From positions 1-61,843 of the forward strand of contig NZ_AWGD01000043.1 of the NCBI RefSeq assembly GCF_000495795.1: 61,843 bases of DNA, written 5' to 3'. The first letter of the stretch is position 1, and each line of letters opens with the position of its first letter. The DNA comes from Asticcacaulis sp. AC460. Lineage in GTDB: Bacteria; Pseudomonadota; Alphaproteobacteria; Caulobacterales; Caulobacteraceae. A model generated the notes under the pieces. It made no database searches, was not told the origin of the DNA, and saw only the letters and a program-made list of their open reading frames with translations. Shown one piece after another: positions 32,359 to 41,095 of the stretch. Both the position numbers and the translations under genes were made by a program.

Positions 32359-35301
32359 ATGCTTAGATTCAAACGTCAGATCGTTTGTTCGGTTTCCGCA
32401 CTTGTGCTGGGCGTTCTCGCCACCGGCGCCTATGCGCAGGACACGACTGCGGCCGCTCCGGAAGCCACGACGGCCGACGACGGCGCCGTGATCATCACCG
32501 CGTCGCGCATCACCACACGCGGGTTCAAGGCGCCGACGCCGACCAGCTCGCTGGGGGCCAATGACATCGCCAACAATGCCCAGCCGAACATCTTCACCAC
32601 GGTCGCCCAGCTGCCGTCGCTGCAGGGCTCCAGCGGCACGACGACCAACACCTTCAGCACCTCGAGCGGCCAGCAGGGCCTCAGCTCGTTCGCGCTGCGC
32701 GGCCTCGGCGTCAGCCGTACCCTGACTTTGCTGGACGGCCAGCGCGTCGTCCCGGCCAATATCGGCACGGGGGCCGCCGACATCAGCCTGTTCCCGCAAC
32801 TGCTGATCAAGCGCGTTGACGTGGTCAATGGCGGCGCCTCGGCGTCGTGGGGCTCGGATGCCGTCGGCGGGGTGATCAACTTCGTCACCGATACCCGCTT
32901 CGAAGGTTTCAAGGCCAATTTCTCGCTGGGTGAGACCACCTATGGCGACGACAAGACCGGCGTGGCCCAGGTGGCCTTCGGCAAGGCCTTCCTGGATGAC
33001 AAGCTGCATACGGCCTTTGCGCTGGAATATCACAAGGAAGACGGCGTCGGGCCCGGCGACTTCGGTGAAAAGGCCGCCAATGGCCGCGACTGGTACCGTT
33101 CGTCGACTCTGGTCAATACCGGCCAGACCAATAACGGCTCGCCGCAGTTCCGCTATCTCGACCATGCCCAGTCCTATACCTATGGCAAGTACGGTCTGAT
33201 CACGGCGGGCCCGCTGCAGGGCATCGCCTTCGACCAGAGCGGCAACCCTTATCAATTCGTCTACGGCTCCAATGGTCTGGGTGGCCCCGCCGGTGTGCCG
33301 CAGAAGGATGCCAATGGCACGGTCGCCGGCTGCTACACCGGCTTCTGCATTGGCGGCGACACCTCAGCCAATGTCGGTGTCGGCGCCACGCTTCAGTCGG
33401 GCATCACCCGAACCAACTTCTACAACCGCACCTCCTTCGACCTGAACGAGGACAGCGAAATCTATTTCACCGTCAACCTGGCCAAGGTCGACACCCATAA
33501 CCAGCCGAACCCGGGCACCACCCAGGCCGGCCTGACCATCCAATGCGCCAATCCCTATGTGCCGGGCGCGATCAAGCAGGCCTGTACCGACAACAACATC
33601 ACCAGCTTCCGCTTCGGGACGGTGACGCCGTGGCTGCCCAATATCCGCGTCAACACGCAACGCAAGCAGGAGCGCTTCGTCGTCGGTTCGAACGGCAGGT
33701 TCAACGCCTTCGGTACGGACTGGAGCTACAACGCCTACTACCAGGCCGGCAAGGAAACCTCGGACATCAACGTCCATAACCTGCTTCTGAAGGCACGCTT
33801 CACGGCGGCGATCAACGCGACGACGATCAACAACGTCATCGTCTGCGCGGACCCGGTCGCCCGCGCCAATGGATGCGTGCCCGTCAATGTCATCGGCAAC
33901 CAGACCCCCAGCGCCGCCGCCCTGGCCTATCTGCAACCGGCCGTGGGCGCCTTCCAGCACACCATCCAGACCCAGAATGTGGCCAGCGTCGGCTTCTCGG
34001 GCGAGCCTTTCTCGCTGTGGGCCGGTCCGGTTTCCATGGCCTTCGGCGCCGAATACCGCCGTGAAACCTATCGCGCGGTCGCCGACCCGTACGGCAATGG
34101 CATCAGCAGCCCCTATACGGCTGAGTATCCGGCCGATCCGCTGCTCAGCACCGGCGGTGGCAACTTCTACGCCGGCAACTACCGCAACGGCCGCGGCAGC
34201 TATACGGTGGCGGAAGCCTTCCTGGAATTCAACGTGCCGCTGCTCAACAGCGAGCAACTGGGGCAGGTCAACCTGAACACCGCCGGCCGTTCCACCAACT
34301 ACAGCACGTCGGGCGGCGTCGAAGCCTGGAAGGTCGGCCTGACCTGGGATACGCCGCTGGACGGCATCCGTATCCGCACGGTCCGGTCGCAGGACGTGCG
34401 CGCACCGAACCTGAACGACCTGTTCGGTCCGATCGTTTCGACCAACCTGCCGAACTTCACCAACCCGTTCACCAACACGACCCTGACCGTGTCGCAGAAC
34501 CAGGGTTCCAACCCGGGCCTGGTGCCGGAAATCGCGCAGAACTTCTCGTTTGGCGTGGTCCTGGCCAATCCCGACTGGCTGCCGGGCTTCAACGCCTCGG
34601 TCGATTACTACAGCATCGAGATGGAGGATGCGATCGCCGGCGGTCCGAACGCCACGCAACTGGTGCAGTACTGCTTCGACGGATCGGTGCCGTCGGCCTG
34701 TAACGCCTTCAACCTGACCGGCGCCAACCCCTATGTGAACGTCGGCAATATCAATGCCGCCTCGATCAAGACCCACGGCGTCGACTACGAGTTCAGCTAT
34801 CAGGCGTCCAAGCCGTTCGGCCTGCCGGGCAACCTGGTGCTGCGTGGCCTGGCCACCAACGTCCAGGACTTCACCACGACCCCGGGCCTGCCGGGCACGG
34901 TGCCGTCGCAGACCGCCGGCCAGAACTCGGGCGCTACGCCCGACTGGAAGGTGCTGTTCGTCCAGACCTATTCGAACGACAAGTTCAGCTTCCTGATCCA
35001 GGAACGCTGGTTCAGCGACGGCGTCATCGGCAACCAGTACGTGGTCTGCAGCTCCGGCTGCCCGGCTTCGACCGGCAACCGTCCGACCCTGGATAACAAC
35101 ACCATGAAGGGCATGACCTATATCGACATCGGCGGCACCTATAATGTCCGTCCGGGCGTGCAGGCCTACTTCAAGGTCGACAACCTGCTCAATGCCGATC
35201 CGGAACCGTCGCCCCAGACCAATACCGGTCTCGACGTGAACCCGGCCCTCTACGACACCCTCGGCCGCTTCTATCGGGTTGGTGTTCGCTTCAACTACTA
35301 A
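32359..35301 (+). CDS. TonB-dependent receptor of the gluconate/glucan locus
   Basis: This 980-residue outer-membrane receptor has a signal peptide ending near ATGAYAQ, a TonB-box-like VIITASRI, a plug (FALRGLGVSRTLTLLDGQRV, GGASASWGSDAVGGVINFVT) and a barrel ending FYRVGVRFNY. It has no STN domain, so it is a transporter rather than a transducer. Three GntR-type operators precede it, so its substrate is probably gluconate-related, for example an aldonic-acid oligosaccharide. This is inference from regulation and from the downstream gluconokinase and permease. AAGGG lies nine bases before the ATG. Confidence 0.93.
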   Translation: MLRFKRQIVCSVSALVLGVLATGAYAQDTTAAAPEATTADDGAVIITASRITTRGFKAPTPTSSLGANDIANNAQPNIFTTVAQLPSLQGSSGTTTNTFSTSSGQQGLSSFALRGLGVSRTLTLLDGQRVVPANIGTGAADISLFPQLLIKRVDVVNGGASASWGSDAVGGVINFVTDTRFEGFKANFSLGETTYGDDKTGVAQVAFGKAFLDDKLHTAFALEYHKEDGVGPGDFGEKAANGRDWYRSSTLVNTGQTNNGSPQFRYLDHAQSYTYGKYGLITAGPLQGIAFDQSGNPYQFVYGSNGLGGPAGVPQKDANGTVAGCYTGFCIGGDTSANVGVGATLQSGITRTNFYNRTSFDLNEDSEIYFTVNLAKVDTHNQPNPGTTQAGLTIQCANPYVPGAIKQACTDNNITSFRFGTVTPWLPNIRVNTQRKQERFVVGSNGRFNAFGTDWSYNAYYQAGKETSDINVHNLLLKARFTAAINATTINNVIVCADPVARANGCVPVNVIGNQTPSAAALAYLQPAVGAFQHTIQTQNVASVGFSGEPFSLWAGPVSMAFGAEYRRETYRAVADPYGNGISSPYTAEYPADPLLSTGGGNFYAGNYRNGRGSYTVAEAFLEFNVPLLNSEQLGQVNLNTAGRSTNYSTSGGVEAWKVGLTWDTPLDGIRIRTVRSQDVRAPNLNDLFGPIVSTNLPNFTNPFTNTTLTVSQNQGSNPGLVPEIAQNFSFGVVLANPDWLPGFNASVDYYSIEMEDAIAGGPNATQLVQYCFDGSVPSACNAFNLTGANPYVNVGNINAASIKTHGVDYEFSYQASKPFGLPGNLVLRGLATNVQDFTTTPGLPGTVPSQTAGQNSGATPDWKVLFVQTYSNDKFSFLIQERWFSDGVIGNQYVVCSSGCPASTGNRPTLDNNTMKGMTYIDIGGTYNVRPGVQAYFKVDNLLNADPEPSPQTNTGLDVNPALYDTLGRFYRVGVRFNY

Positions 35302-35304
35302 GGG

Positions 35305-35335
35305 CTTGTTGGAAACGGATTTCCAAGCAGTCTTT
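35305..35335 (+). terminator. Hairpin after the TonB receptor
   Basis: TTGGAAA-cgga-TTTCCAA, extended by CTTG/CAAG, begins eight bases after the stop and is followed by CAGTCTTTGAG. The arm sequence GTTGGAAA...TTTCCAA...CAGTCTT resembles the ends of the long inverted repeat at 3916, so this may be a short version of that element. Confidence 0.55.
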
Positions 35336-35429
35336 GAGTTTCGTACCCCGGATATCCGCCGCACCTGGCGGCGGATATACCTGACTTGGCCCGGCGGCGC
35401 TGTTGACACGTGCAGTGACGTCCCGGCCG

Positions 35430-35490
35430 CATGCTTCCAGGCTTAAAAGCCTTCTCCCGAGCGCGACCTGGAAGCATGTTTTCTTTTTTC
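35430..35490 (+). terminator. Terminator with nested hairpin
   Basis: CATGCTTCCAGG pairs perfectly with CCTGGAAGCATG over 12 bp, an inner AGGCTT/AAGCCT hairpin lies in the loop, and TTTTCTTTTTT follows. Confidence 0.82.
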
Positions 35491-35493
35491 CGT

Positions 35494-35594
35494 TAGAGCA
35501 CCGTGCGCCGAGCAGACGTGCTTCGTTGCTCTCATTTTTTGCAACGCCTCATGTTTATCCAAAAAGTGGCGTCCACTTTTGGGTATGAGGCTCC
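35494..35594. repeat. Family B hairpin repeat, divergent copy
   Basis: It starts AGAGCACCGTGCG and has the second-hairpin signature ATCCAAAAAGTG/CCACTTTTGGG. It lies just before the gluconokinase start. Confidence 0.6.
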
Positions 35595-35606
35595 AGAGGC
35601 CAGACC

Positions 35607-36152
35607 TTGACCTTTTCGGCACATGCGATCGTCATCATGGGTATCAGCGGCTGCGGCAAGACCACGCTGGGCAAGGGCCTGGCCGAGGCGACGGGCTACC
35701 GGTTCGTCGAAGGCGACGACCTGCATACCGCCGAGAACGTCGCCCGGATGTCGGCCGGAATCGCCCTGACCGACGACGACCGCTGGCCGTGGCTGGAACG
35801 GATCGCCGAAGAACTGAAAACGGCCAGGGAAGGCGACGGCCGCGTCGTGTCCTGTTCCGCCCTGCGCTATGCCTACCGCCAACTGTTGCGGACCCGGTCG
35901 GGCGGACCGATCCTGTTCGTCTTTCCCAAGCTTTCGGCCGATATCGTGCGGGCGCGTCTGCGCAACCGGCCCAATCACTATATGCCGCCCAGCCTGGTCG
36001 ACAGCCAGATGGCGACGCTGGAACTGCCCCGGCCGGACGAGCACGTCCTGACCATCGATGGCGATGCCGATCCGGCGCGCTGCGTCGACCTGGTTATGAG
36101 CTATCTGTCGACCGTTCCCGAAACGCCCAGACCCACATTCAGCCACATCTGA
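35607..36152 (+). CDS. gntK: Gluconokinase
   Basis: The 181-residue kinase phosphorylates gluconate to 6-phosphogluconate for the Entner-Doudoroff or pentose phosphate pathway. The P-loop is GISGCGKTT (residues about 12-20), followed by the substrate region FVEGDDLHTAENVARMSAGI, the DDDRWPWLERI motif and VVSCSALRYAYRQLLR, all diagnostic for thermoresistant-type gluconokinase. The best start is TTG 35607; ATG 35637 would remove the first strand of the P-loop fold. It heads a three-gene unit with the GH55-like/SMP-30 fusion (17 bases) and the permease. Confidence 0.95.
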   Translation: MTFSAHAIVIMGISGCGKTTLGKGLAEATGYRFVEGDDLHTAENVARMSAGIALTDDDRWPWLERIAEELKTAREGDGRVVSCSALRYAYRQLLRTRSGGPILFVFPKLSADIVRARLRNRPNHYMPPSLVDSQMATLELPRPDEHVLTIDGDADPARCVDLVMSYLSTVPETPRPTFSHI

Positions 36153-36168
36153 CCGGAGGCCTAATCCG

Positions 36169-39100
36169 ATGGCACGTAAGACCTTGATGATCGCCGCCTG
36201 CCTGGCGGCCATGGCGTTCGGCACCTCGTTTGCCTGGGCCGGCGAGGGACGGGGCTCCGTCTTCCTGACCGCGCCCAGCGACCCCAGGGCCATAACGGTC
36301 AAGGGCGTCGGCGACGGCAAGGCCGACGACACCGCCGAAATCCAGGCCGCCATCGATTCCGCGGCCAAATCCGGCGCCGGCGGTATCGTCTGGCTGCCAT
36401 CCGGGCGCTACCGCATCACCAAAACCCTGGTCATCCCGCCGGCCGTGCGCCTGTTCGGGGTCGGCCCGACGCGGCCCGTCCTGCTGCTGGCCGACCATAC
36501 GCCGGGCTTCGACAAGGGCGTGGCGACCATGGTCATCTTCAGCGGCGCCGATCAGTATTCGACCGGACCGGTGCCTGTGCCGGTTCCGTCGGCGCGGCCG
36601 TACAGCGCCATTGTCCGCGACGCCAATTCCGGAACGTTTTATTCGGCGCTGTCCAATGTCGATTTCGAGATGGGCAAGGGCAATCCGGCCGCGGCCGGGG
36701 TGCGCATGCGCATCGCCCAGCACGCCTTTCTGAGCCATATCGACTTCCATCTCGATTCGGGGTTTGCCGGGATTTATCAGGCCGGCAACGAGGCCGAGGA
36801 CCTGCATTTCTATGGCGGCCGCTATGGCATCGTGACCGAAAAGACCTCGCCCGCCTGGCAGTTTACCCTGATCGACTCGACCTTCGAGGGCCAGCGCGAG
36901 GCTGCGATCCGCGAGCATGAGGTCGACCTGACGCTGATCAACATCACCATTAAAAATACGCCGACCGGTATCGATATCGACCGCGGCTACAGCGACAGCC
37001 TTTGGGGCAAGGATGTCCGCTTCGAGAATGTGTCGAAGGCGGCCGTGGTCATCAGCAACGAAAACAGCCCCTTCACCCAGATCGGTTTCGACAACGCCGT
37101 CGCCACCGGCACGCCGGTGTTCGCTAGGTTTCGGGATTCCGGGAAGACGCTGAAGGCGCCGGGGGCGAACTATCGTGTCCGGGAATTCAATTACGGTCTG
37201 AAGATCGACGGGCTGGGCCAGATCGGCCACTTCGATACGAATTTCAAAGCCGAGGCTTTAGCGCAGATGCCGAAATGGGGCGGGCCGGTGCTGCCGGCAC
37301 TGCCGCCGGTCAGTGATTGGGTCGATGTGCATACGCTGGGTGTCGTGGGGGACGGCGTGGCCGACGATACGGCGGCGTTGCAGAAGGCGATCGATACGCA
37401 CCGGGTCATCTACCTCCCGACCGGGCATTACCTGGTCAGCGATACCTTGCGGCTGCGCAAGGACACGGTGCTGATCGGACTGCACCCCAGCGTGACGCAA
37501 ATCACCCTGGCCGAGGAAACACCGGCCTTTCAGGGCGTCGGTAGCGCCAAGGCTCTGATCGAAAGCGACAAGGGCGGCGACGCCATCGTCTTCGGCCTGG
37601 GGCTGTTTACCGGCGGGGTCAATCCGCGGGCGACGGTGCTGTTGTGGAAGGCCGGTGAGCGCTCTCTGGTCGAGGATGTCCGCATCCATGGCGGCCATGG
37701 CACGCTTTTGCCCGACGGCAAGCGCGTCGATTTTTCCGATCCGAAGTTCCGCATGGACGGCCAGCATCCCGGCATCTGGGTGACCGATGGCGGCGGCGGC
37801 TATTTCGTCGCCAACTGGACGCCGAATACCATGTCCGACACCGGCTTCTACGTCAGCAACACCAAGACGCCCGGTCATGTCTATGAGCTGTCGGCCGAGC
37901 ACCATAACCGTCACGAGATCGTTCTGGATGGCGTCGAAAACTGGGAGTTTCTGGCGCCGCAGACCGAGCAGGAGGTGATCGACGGGCTGGAATCGATGCC
38001 GCTTGAGGTGCGCAACTCCAAGAACATCCTGTTCGCCAACTATCACGCCTATCGTGTGACGCGCAGCCTGAAGCCGGCGACGACGGCGGTGAAGCTCTAC
38101 AACGTCGACAATATCCGCTTCCGCAACATGTCGACCAATGCCGAAAGCGGTTACGCCACCTGCGACAACAATGGCTGCGGGACCTATCTGCGCGCCAGCA
38201 AGTTCCCGTTCGAAAACGCCATCACCGACATGACGCACAAGCTGGAACTGCGCGAGCGCCAGTTCGCCGTGCTGGACGTCACCGCCACGCCGCCGGCCGT
38301 GCCGCCAACGCCCGTGCCGGCCGGTCTGGAAGCGGCGAAGGTCGAGAAGCTGGAAGGCGATTTCTATTCGATCAGCGGTGGGGCGGTCGACGCCAAGGGC
38401 AATCTCTACTTCGTCGACAAGCATTTCCACCGCATCTATCGCTGGTCGAAGGCGCGCGGCCTGGAGGTCGTCAGCGACGAGGGGCTGGATCCCGTCAACC
38501 TGGCCGTCGATAAGTCCGGGCATCTGATGGTGCTGTCGTCGGACGGGCCTGAGGCCTCGGTCTACAGTTTCGATCCGTGGGTAGCGACGGCGCCGATCAC
38601 GCGCATCGCGCCGACCCCGGTGGTGGCGCGTCCGGGCGCCGTCGTCGCATTTCCGGGGCATTTCTGGAACAACGGCGAATTCCGCGACCAGCTCGATCCG
38701 AAGACCTACGAATTCACCACCCTGGCGCAGATGTTTGCCCGCGACGTCGCCGTGCCCAAGGCGCAGGAATATGTCTCGCCGGACGGCAGCCTGGTTCTGC
38801 CGGCCTTCCGTGTCTACAAGCAGGGCAAGACCAACTTCCAGGGCTGGCGGTTTTCCGACACGCTTGATACCTACGGTTTCGTGACAGCCAAGGTGGGCGA
38901 CCGGGTGACGGTCAGCAACGGATCGGAACAGCGCATCTACAGCGGATTGGTCGGACCGGGCGGCAGCATCACCGACGTGAAGGCCCTGACCGATCGCGGT
39001 GGCGAGAGCGTCGCCGTCGATGCCAAGGGGCGGCTCTTCGTCGCCAACGGGCAGGTCTTCGTCTATGACGCCGACGGCAAGGCCCTGGGCCGCATCGATA

Positions 39101-39204
39101 CGCCGGAACGGCCGCTGCAACTCATCTTCGGCGGTGAAAACCAGGAAACGCTGTTCATCCTGACGCACCACAGCCTGTACAGCCTGAGCGTGAAGGGCTT
39201 CTGA
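36169..39204 (+). CDS. Secreted double beta-helix (GH55-like) enzyme fused to SMP-30-like propeller
   Basis: The 1011-residue protein has a signal peptide (LMIAACLAAMAFGTSFAWAG) and two pectate-lyase-3-type beta-helices, opening at VKGVGDGKADDTAEIQAAID (about residue 45) and LGVVGDGVADDTAALQKAID (about residue 389). This two-helix layout is that of GH55 exo-beta-1,3-glucanases, though catalytic residues could not be assigned. From about residue 725 follows a different domain with GGAVDAKGNLYFVDKHFHRI, NLAVDKSGHLMVLSSDGPEA and SVAVDAKGRLFVANGQVFVY, resembling SMP-30/gluconolactonase-type six-bladed propellers. Its position between gluconokinase and gluconate permease suggests it releases or delactonises gluconate-ended sugars. 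The stop overlaps the permease start. Confidence 0.8.
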   Translation: MARKTLMIAACLAAMAFGTSFAWAGEGRGSVFLTAPSDPRAITVKGVGDGKADDTAEIQAAIDSAAKSGAGGIVWLPSGRYRITKTLVIPPAVRLFGVGPTRPVLLLADHTPGFDKGVATMVIFSGADQYSTGPVPVPVPSARPYSAIVRDANSGTFYSALSNVDFEMGKGNPAAAGVRMRIAQHAFLSHIDFHLDSGFAGIYQAGNEAEDLHFYGGRYGIVTEKTSPAWQFTLIDSTFEGQREAAIREHEVDLTLINITIKNTPTGIDIDRGYSDSLWGKDVRFENVSKAAVVISNENSPFTQIGFDNAVATGTPVFARFRDSGKTLKAPGANYRVREFNYGLKIDGLGQIGHFDTNFKAEALAQMPKWGGPVLPALPPVSDWVDVHTLGVVGDGVADDTAALQKAIDTHRVIYLPTGHYLVSDTLRLRKDTVLIGLHPSVTQITLAEETPAFQGVGSAKALIESDKGGDAIVFGLGLFTGGVNPRATVLLWKAGERSLVEDVRIHGGHGTLLPDGKRVDFSDPKFRMDGQHPGIWVTDGGGGYFVANWTPNTMSDTGFYVSNTKTPGHVYELSAEHHNRHEIVLDGVENWEFLAPQTEQEVIDGLESMPLEVRNSKNILFANYHAYRVTRSLKPATTAVKLYNVDNIRFRNMSTNAESGYATCDNNGCGTYLRASKFPFENAITDMTHKLELRERQFAVLDVTATPPAVPPTPVPAGLEAAKVEKLEGDFYSISGGAVDAKGNLYFVDKHFHRIYRWSKARGLEVVSDEGLDPVNLAVDKSGHLMVLSSDGPEASVYSFDPWVATAPITRIAPTPVVARPGAVVAFPGHFWNNGEFRDQLDPKTYEFTTLAQMFARDVAVPKAQEYVSPDGSLVLPAFRVYKQGKTNFQGWRFSDTLDTYGFVTAKVGDRVTVSNGSEQRIYSGLVGPGGSITDVKALTDRGGESVAVDAKGRLFVANGQVFVYDADGKALGRIDTPERPLQLIFGGENQETLFILTHHSLYSLSVKGF

Positions 39205-40544
39205 TGCCGGTTTTGTCTGCCGAGACGGCCGTCCTGGCCGTGGTGCTGATTGCAGTCCTGTCGCTGATCGCCATGATTGCCTGGGCGAAGGTCCAGCCGC
39301 TGCTGGCCTTTGTGGTGGCGTCGATCCTGGCGGCCCTGTTGCTGCAGATGTCGCTCGAGAAGGTCGCCAAGTCGATCGAGACCGGCATAGGCAGTATGAT
39401 CGGGTCGTTGGCCGTGTTGCTGGCGTTCGGGGCGATTTTCGGCAAGATCGTCGCCGACAGCGGCGCGGCCAAGAAGATCTCGATCGTGCTGATCAAGGCC
39501 TTCGGCGACAAGCGCATCGCCCTGGCGCTGTGTCTGACCGGGTTCATCGTCGGGATTCCGCTGTTCTACAATGTCGGTTTCGTGCTGCTGGTGCCGCTGA
39601 TCTTTTCGGTAGCGCGCCAGTCGGGCAAGCCCATCGTCTACCTGGCGCTGCCGGTCATGGCGGGACTGTCGATCTCGCACGGTTTCCTGCCGCCGCATCC
39701 GTCGCCGGCGGCCATCGTGCCGATGTTCGGCGCCGATATGGGGCTGACCCTGATCTATGGTCTGATTGTCGGTATCCCGACCGCCCTGGTCGCCGGCCCG
39801 GTGTTCGCCCTGAGCGCCAAACACATCGTGGCCAATCCGCCCCAGTTGTTCGTGGTGGACGAGGTGGCCGACGACAAGCTGCCGTCGGCGGCCAACAGCT
39901 TTCTGACGGCGCTTTTGCCGGTCATCCTGCTGAGCGCCTTTACTCTGCTGGGCTATTACGACGGTCTGGACGCTCAGGCAAAGGGACTGATCGCCTTTCT
40001 CGGCCACCCGATGATCGTCATGCTGGTGTCCGTGGTGGTGGCCGTGGTGACCCTGGGCCTTGGGCGAGGGATGCGGCTGGGCGACCTGATGGCCGGCTCA
40101 GGCACGGCTTTGCGTGAAATCGCGCCGATCCTGCTGATCATTGCCGGGGCGGGGGCGTTGAAGCAGATCTTCGTCGATGGCGGCGTCAATGACCAACTCG
40201 GGCATATGCTCAAGAGCCTGCCGGTGCCGCCGCTGGTGCTGGGTTGGTTGATCGCCGGTGTCATTCGCCTGGCGCTGGGGTCGGCGACCGTGGCAGGTTT
40301 GACCGCAGCCGGCCTGGTCGCGCCCCTGGTGGCGGCCAGTGGGGTCGATCCCAACCTGATGGTGCTGGCTATCGGCGCCGGAAGCCTGATGTTCAGCCAC
40401 GTCAACGACTCGGGCTTCTGGATGTTCAAGGAGTATTTCGGGCTGTCGGTGAAGGATACGCTGCGGTCATGGACCCTGATGGAAGGTCTGGTCGGTATCT
40501 GCGGACTGATCTTTACCCTGCTGCTCAGCCAGGTGGTTTCATAG
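39204..40544 (+). CDS. gntT: Gluconate:H+ symporter, GntP family
   Basis: The 446-residue inner-membrane permease has about 12-14 hydrophobic segments and the GntP motifs GIPLFYNVGFVLLVPLIFS, GLSISHGFLPPHPSPAAIV, IVGIPTALVAGPVFA and FSHVNDSGFWMFKEYFGLSV. It imports gluconate or related sugar acids. The ATG overlaps the stop of the preceding gene (TGATG), so translation is coupled. With gluconokinase it forms a complete gluconate uptake and activation route. Symbol gntT is by family; specificity among gluconate, idonate and fructuronate is not certain. Confidence 0.93.
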   Translation: MPVLSAETAVLAVVLIAVLSLIAMIAWAKVQPLLAFVVASILAALLLQMSLEKVAKSIETGIGSMIGSLAVLLAFGAIFGKIVADSGAAKKISIVLIKAFGDKRIALALCLTGFIVGIPLFYNVGFVLLVPLIFSVARQSGKPIVYLALPVMAGLSISHGFLPPHPSPAAIVPMFGADMGLTLIYGLIVGIPTALVAGPVFALSAKHIVANPPQLFVVDEVADDKLPSAANSFLTALLPVILLSAFTLLGYYDGLDAQAKGLIAFLGHPMIVMLVSVVVAVVTLGLGRGMRLGDLMAGSGTALREIAPILLIIAGAGALKQIFVDGGVNDQLGHMLKSLPVPPLVLGWLIAGVIRLALGSATVAGLTAAGLVAPLVAASGVDPNLMVLAIGAGSLMFSHVNDSGFWMFKEYFGLSVKDTLRSWTLMEGLVGICGLIFTLLLSQVVS

Positions 40545-40616
40545 TTCCTGGGCGTGTCGGCCTGGTGGTAAACGCATAAAGAAATTCCGGCGGAGACAAT
40601 CGGGCCGGGATTCGTG

Positions 40617-40811
40617 ATGGTTACGATTGCCGATATTGCCCGGGCGACGCGTCATTCGACAGCCACCGTGGACCGTGTTTTGAACAACCGTCCCGGTGTC
40701 CGCGAAGACACCCTGCAGGCCATCCTCAAGGCGGCGGCGCTGAACCCCCTGCGGATGCCGACCTTCGACAATTTTGCCCGGCACTATCCCGGCTACTGGA
40801 CGGGGCTTTAG
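40617..40811 (+). pseudogene. Truncated LacI-family regulator (headpiece only)
   Basis: The first 45 codons encode a good LacI helix-turn-helix (TIADIARATRHSTATVDRVL, NNRPGVREDTLQAILKAAA), but the effector domain is missing. After this the frame runs into unrelated sequence and stops at 40811, for a product of 64 residues. A family B repeat begins 15 bases later. It looks like the remains of a third regulator of the gluconate locus lost by deletion. A free DNA-binding headpiece is possible but less likely. Confidence 0.68.
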
Positions 40812-40825
40812 GCGACGTTCGCCTC

Positions 40826-40930
40826 CTAGAGCGCGTTTCGATCCGGAAGAATCGGATCGGCGCTCTAAGTTTCTGTTTTGACGCGCATCTTTATCCAAAA
40901 AGTGCGTCACACTTTTTGGGATGCGCTCTA
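40826..40930. repeat. Family B hairpin repeat
   Basis: Outer stem AGAGCG/CGCTCT with inner ATCCG/CGGAT, then TTTTGACGCGCAT and a second hairpin ATCCAAAAAGTG/CACTTTTTGGGAT ending in GCGCTCTA. It marks the junction between the glucan locus and the AT-rich island. Confidence 0.72.
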
Positions 40931-41095
40931 TTGCGGTCACCCGCACGCCTGGCCGATCTATACCTGGACGCGGATTAACGAAGCTTAATACCACTTCCTC
41001 ACGGACGATGAGTTACGCAACGCCATGGGACGTCACCTAGAAATATTGCACCATTGGAGTTCTTCTTGACTTTGAATGGCTCAATTTCGCAATAC

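Larger units (their letters stand above)
35302..35606. other. Gene-free region with hairpins before gluconokinase
   Basis: This 305-base stretch contains the hairpin at 35305, a terminator at 35430 and a family B repeat at 35494. I see no copy of the GntR-type palindrome here, so control of the gluconokinase unit is not explained by the visible operators. Confidence 0.5.

Noticed and set aside
40932..41045. Possible decayed transposase fragment (FLTDDELRNAMGRHL in one frame)
   Set aside because: No recognisable transposase motif, terminal repeats or target duplication could be seen.
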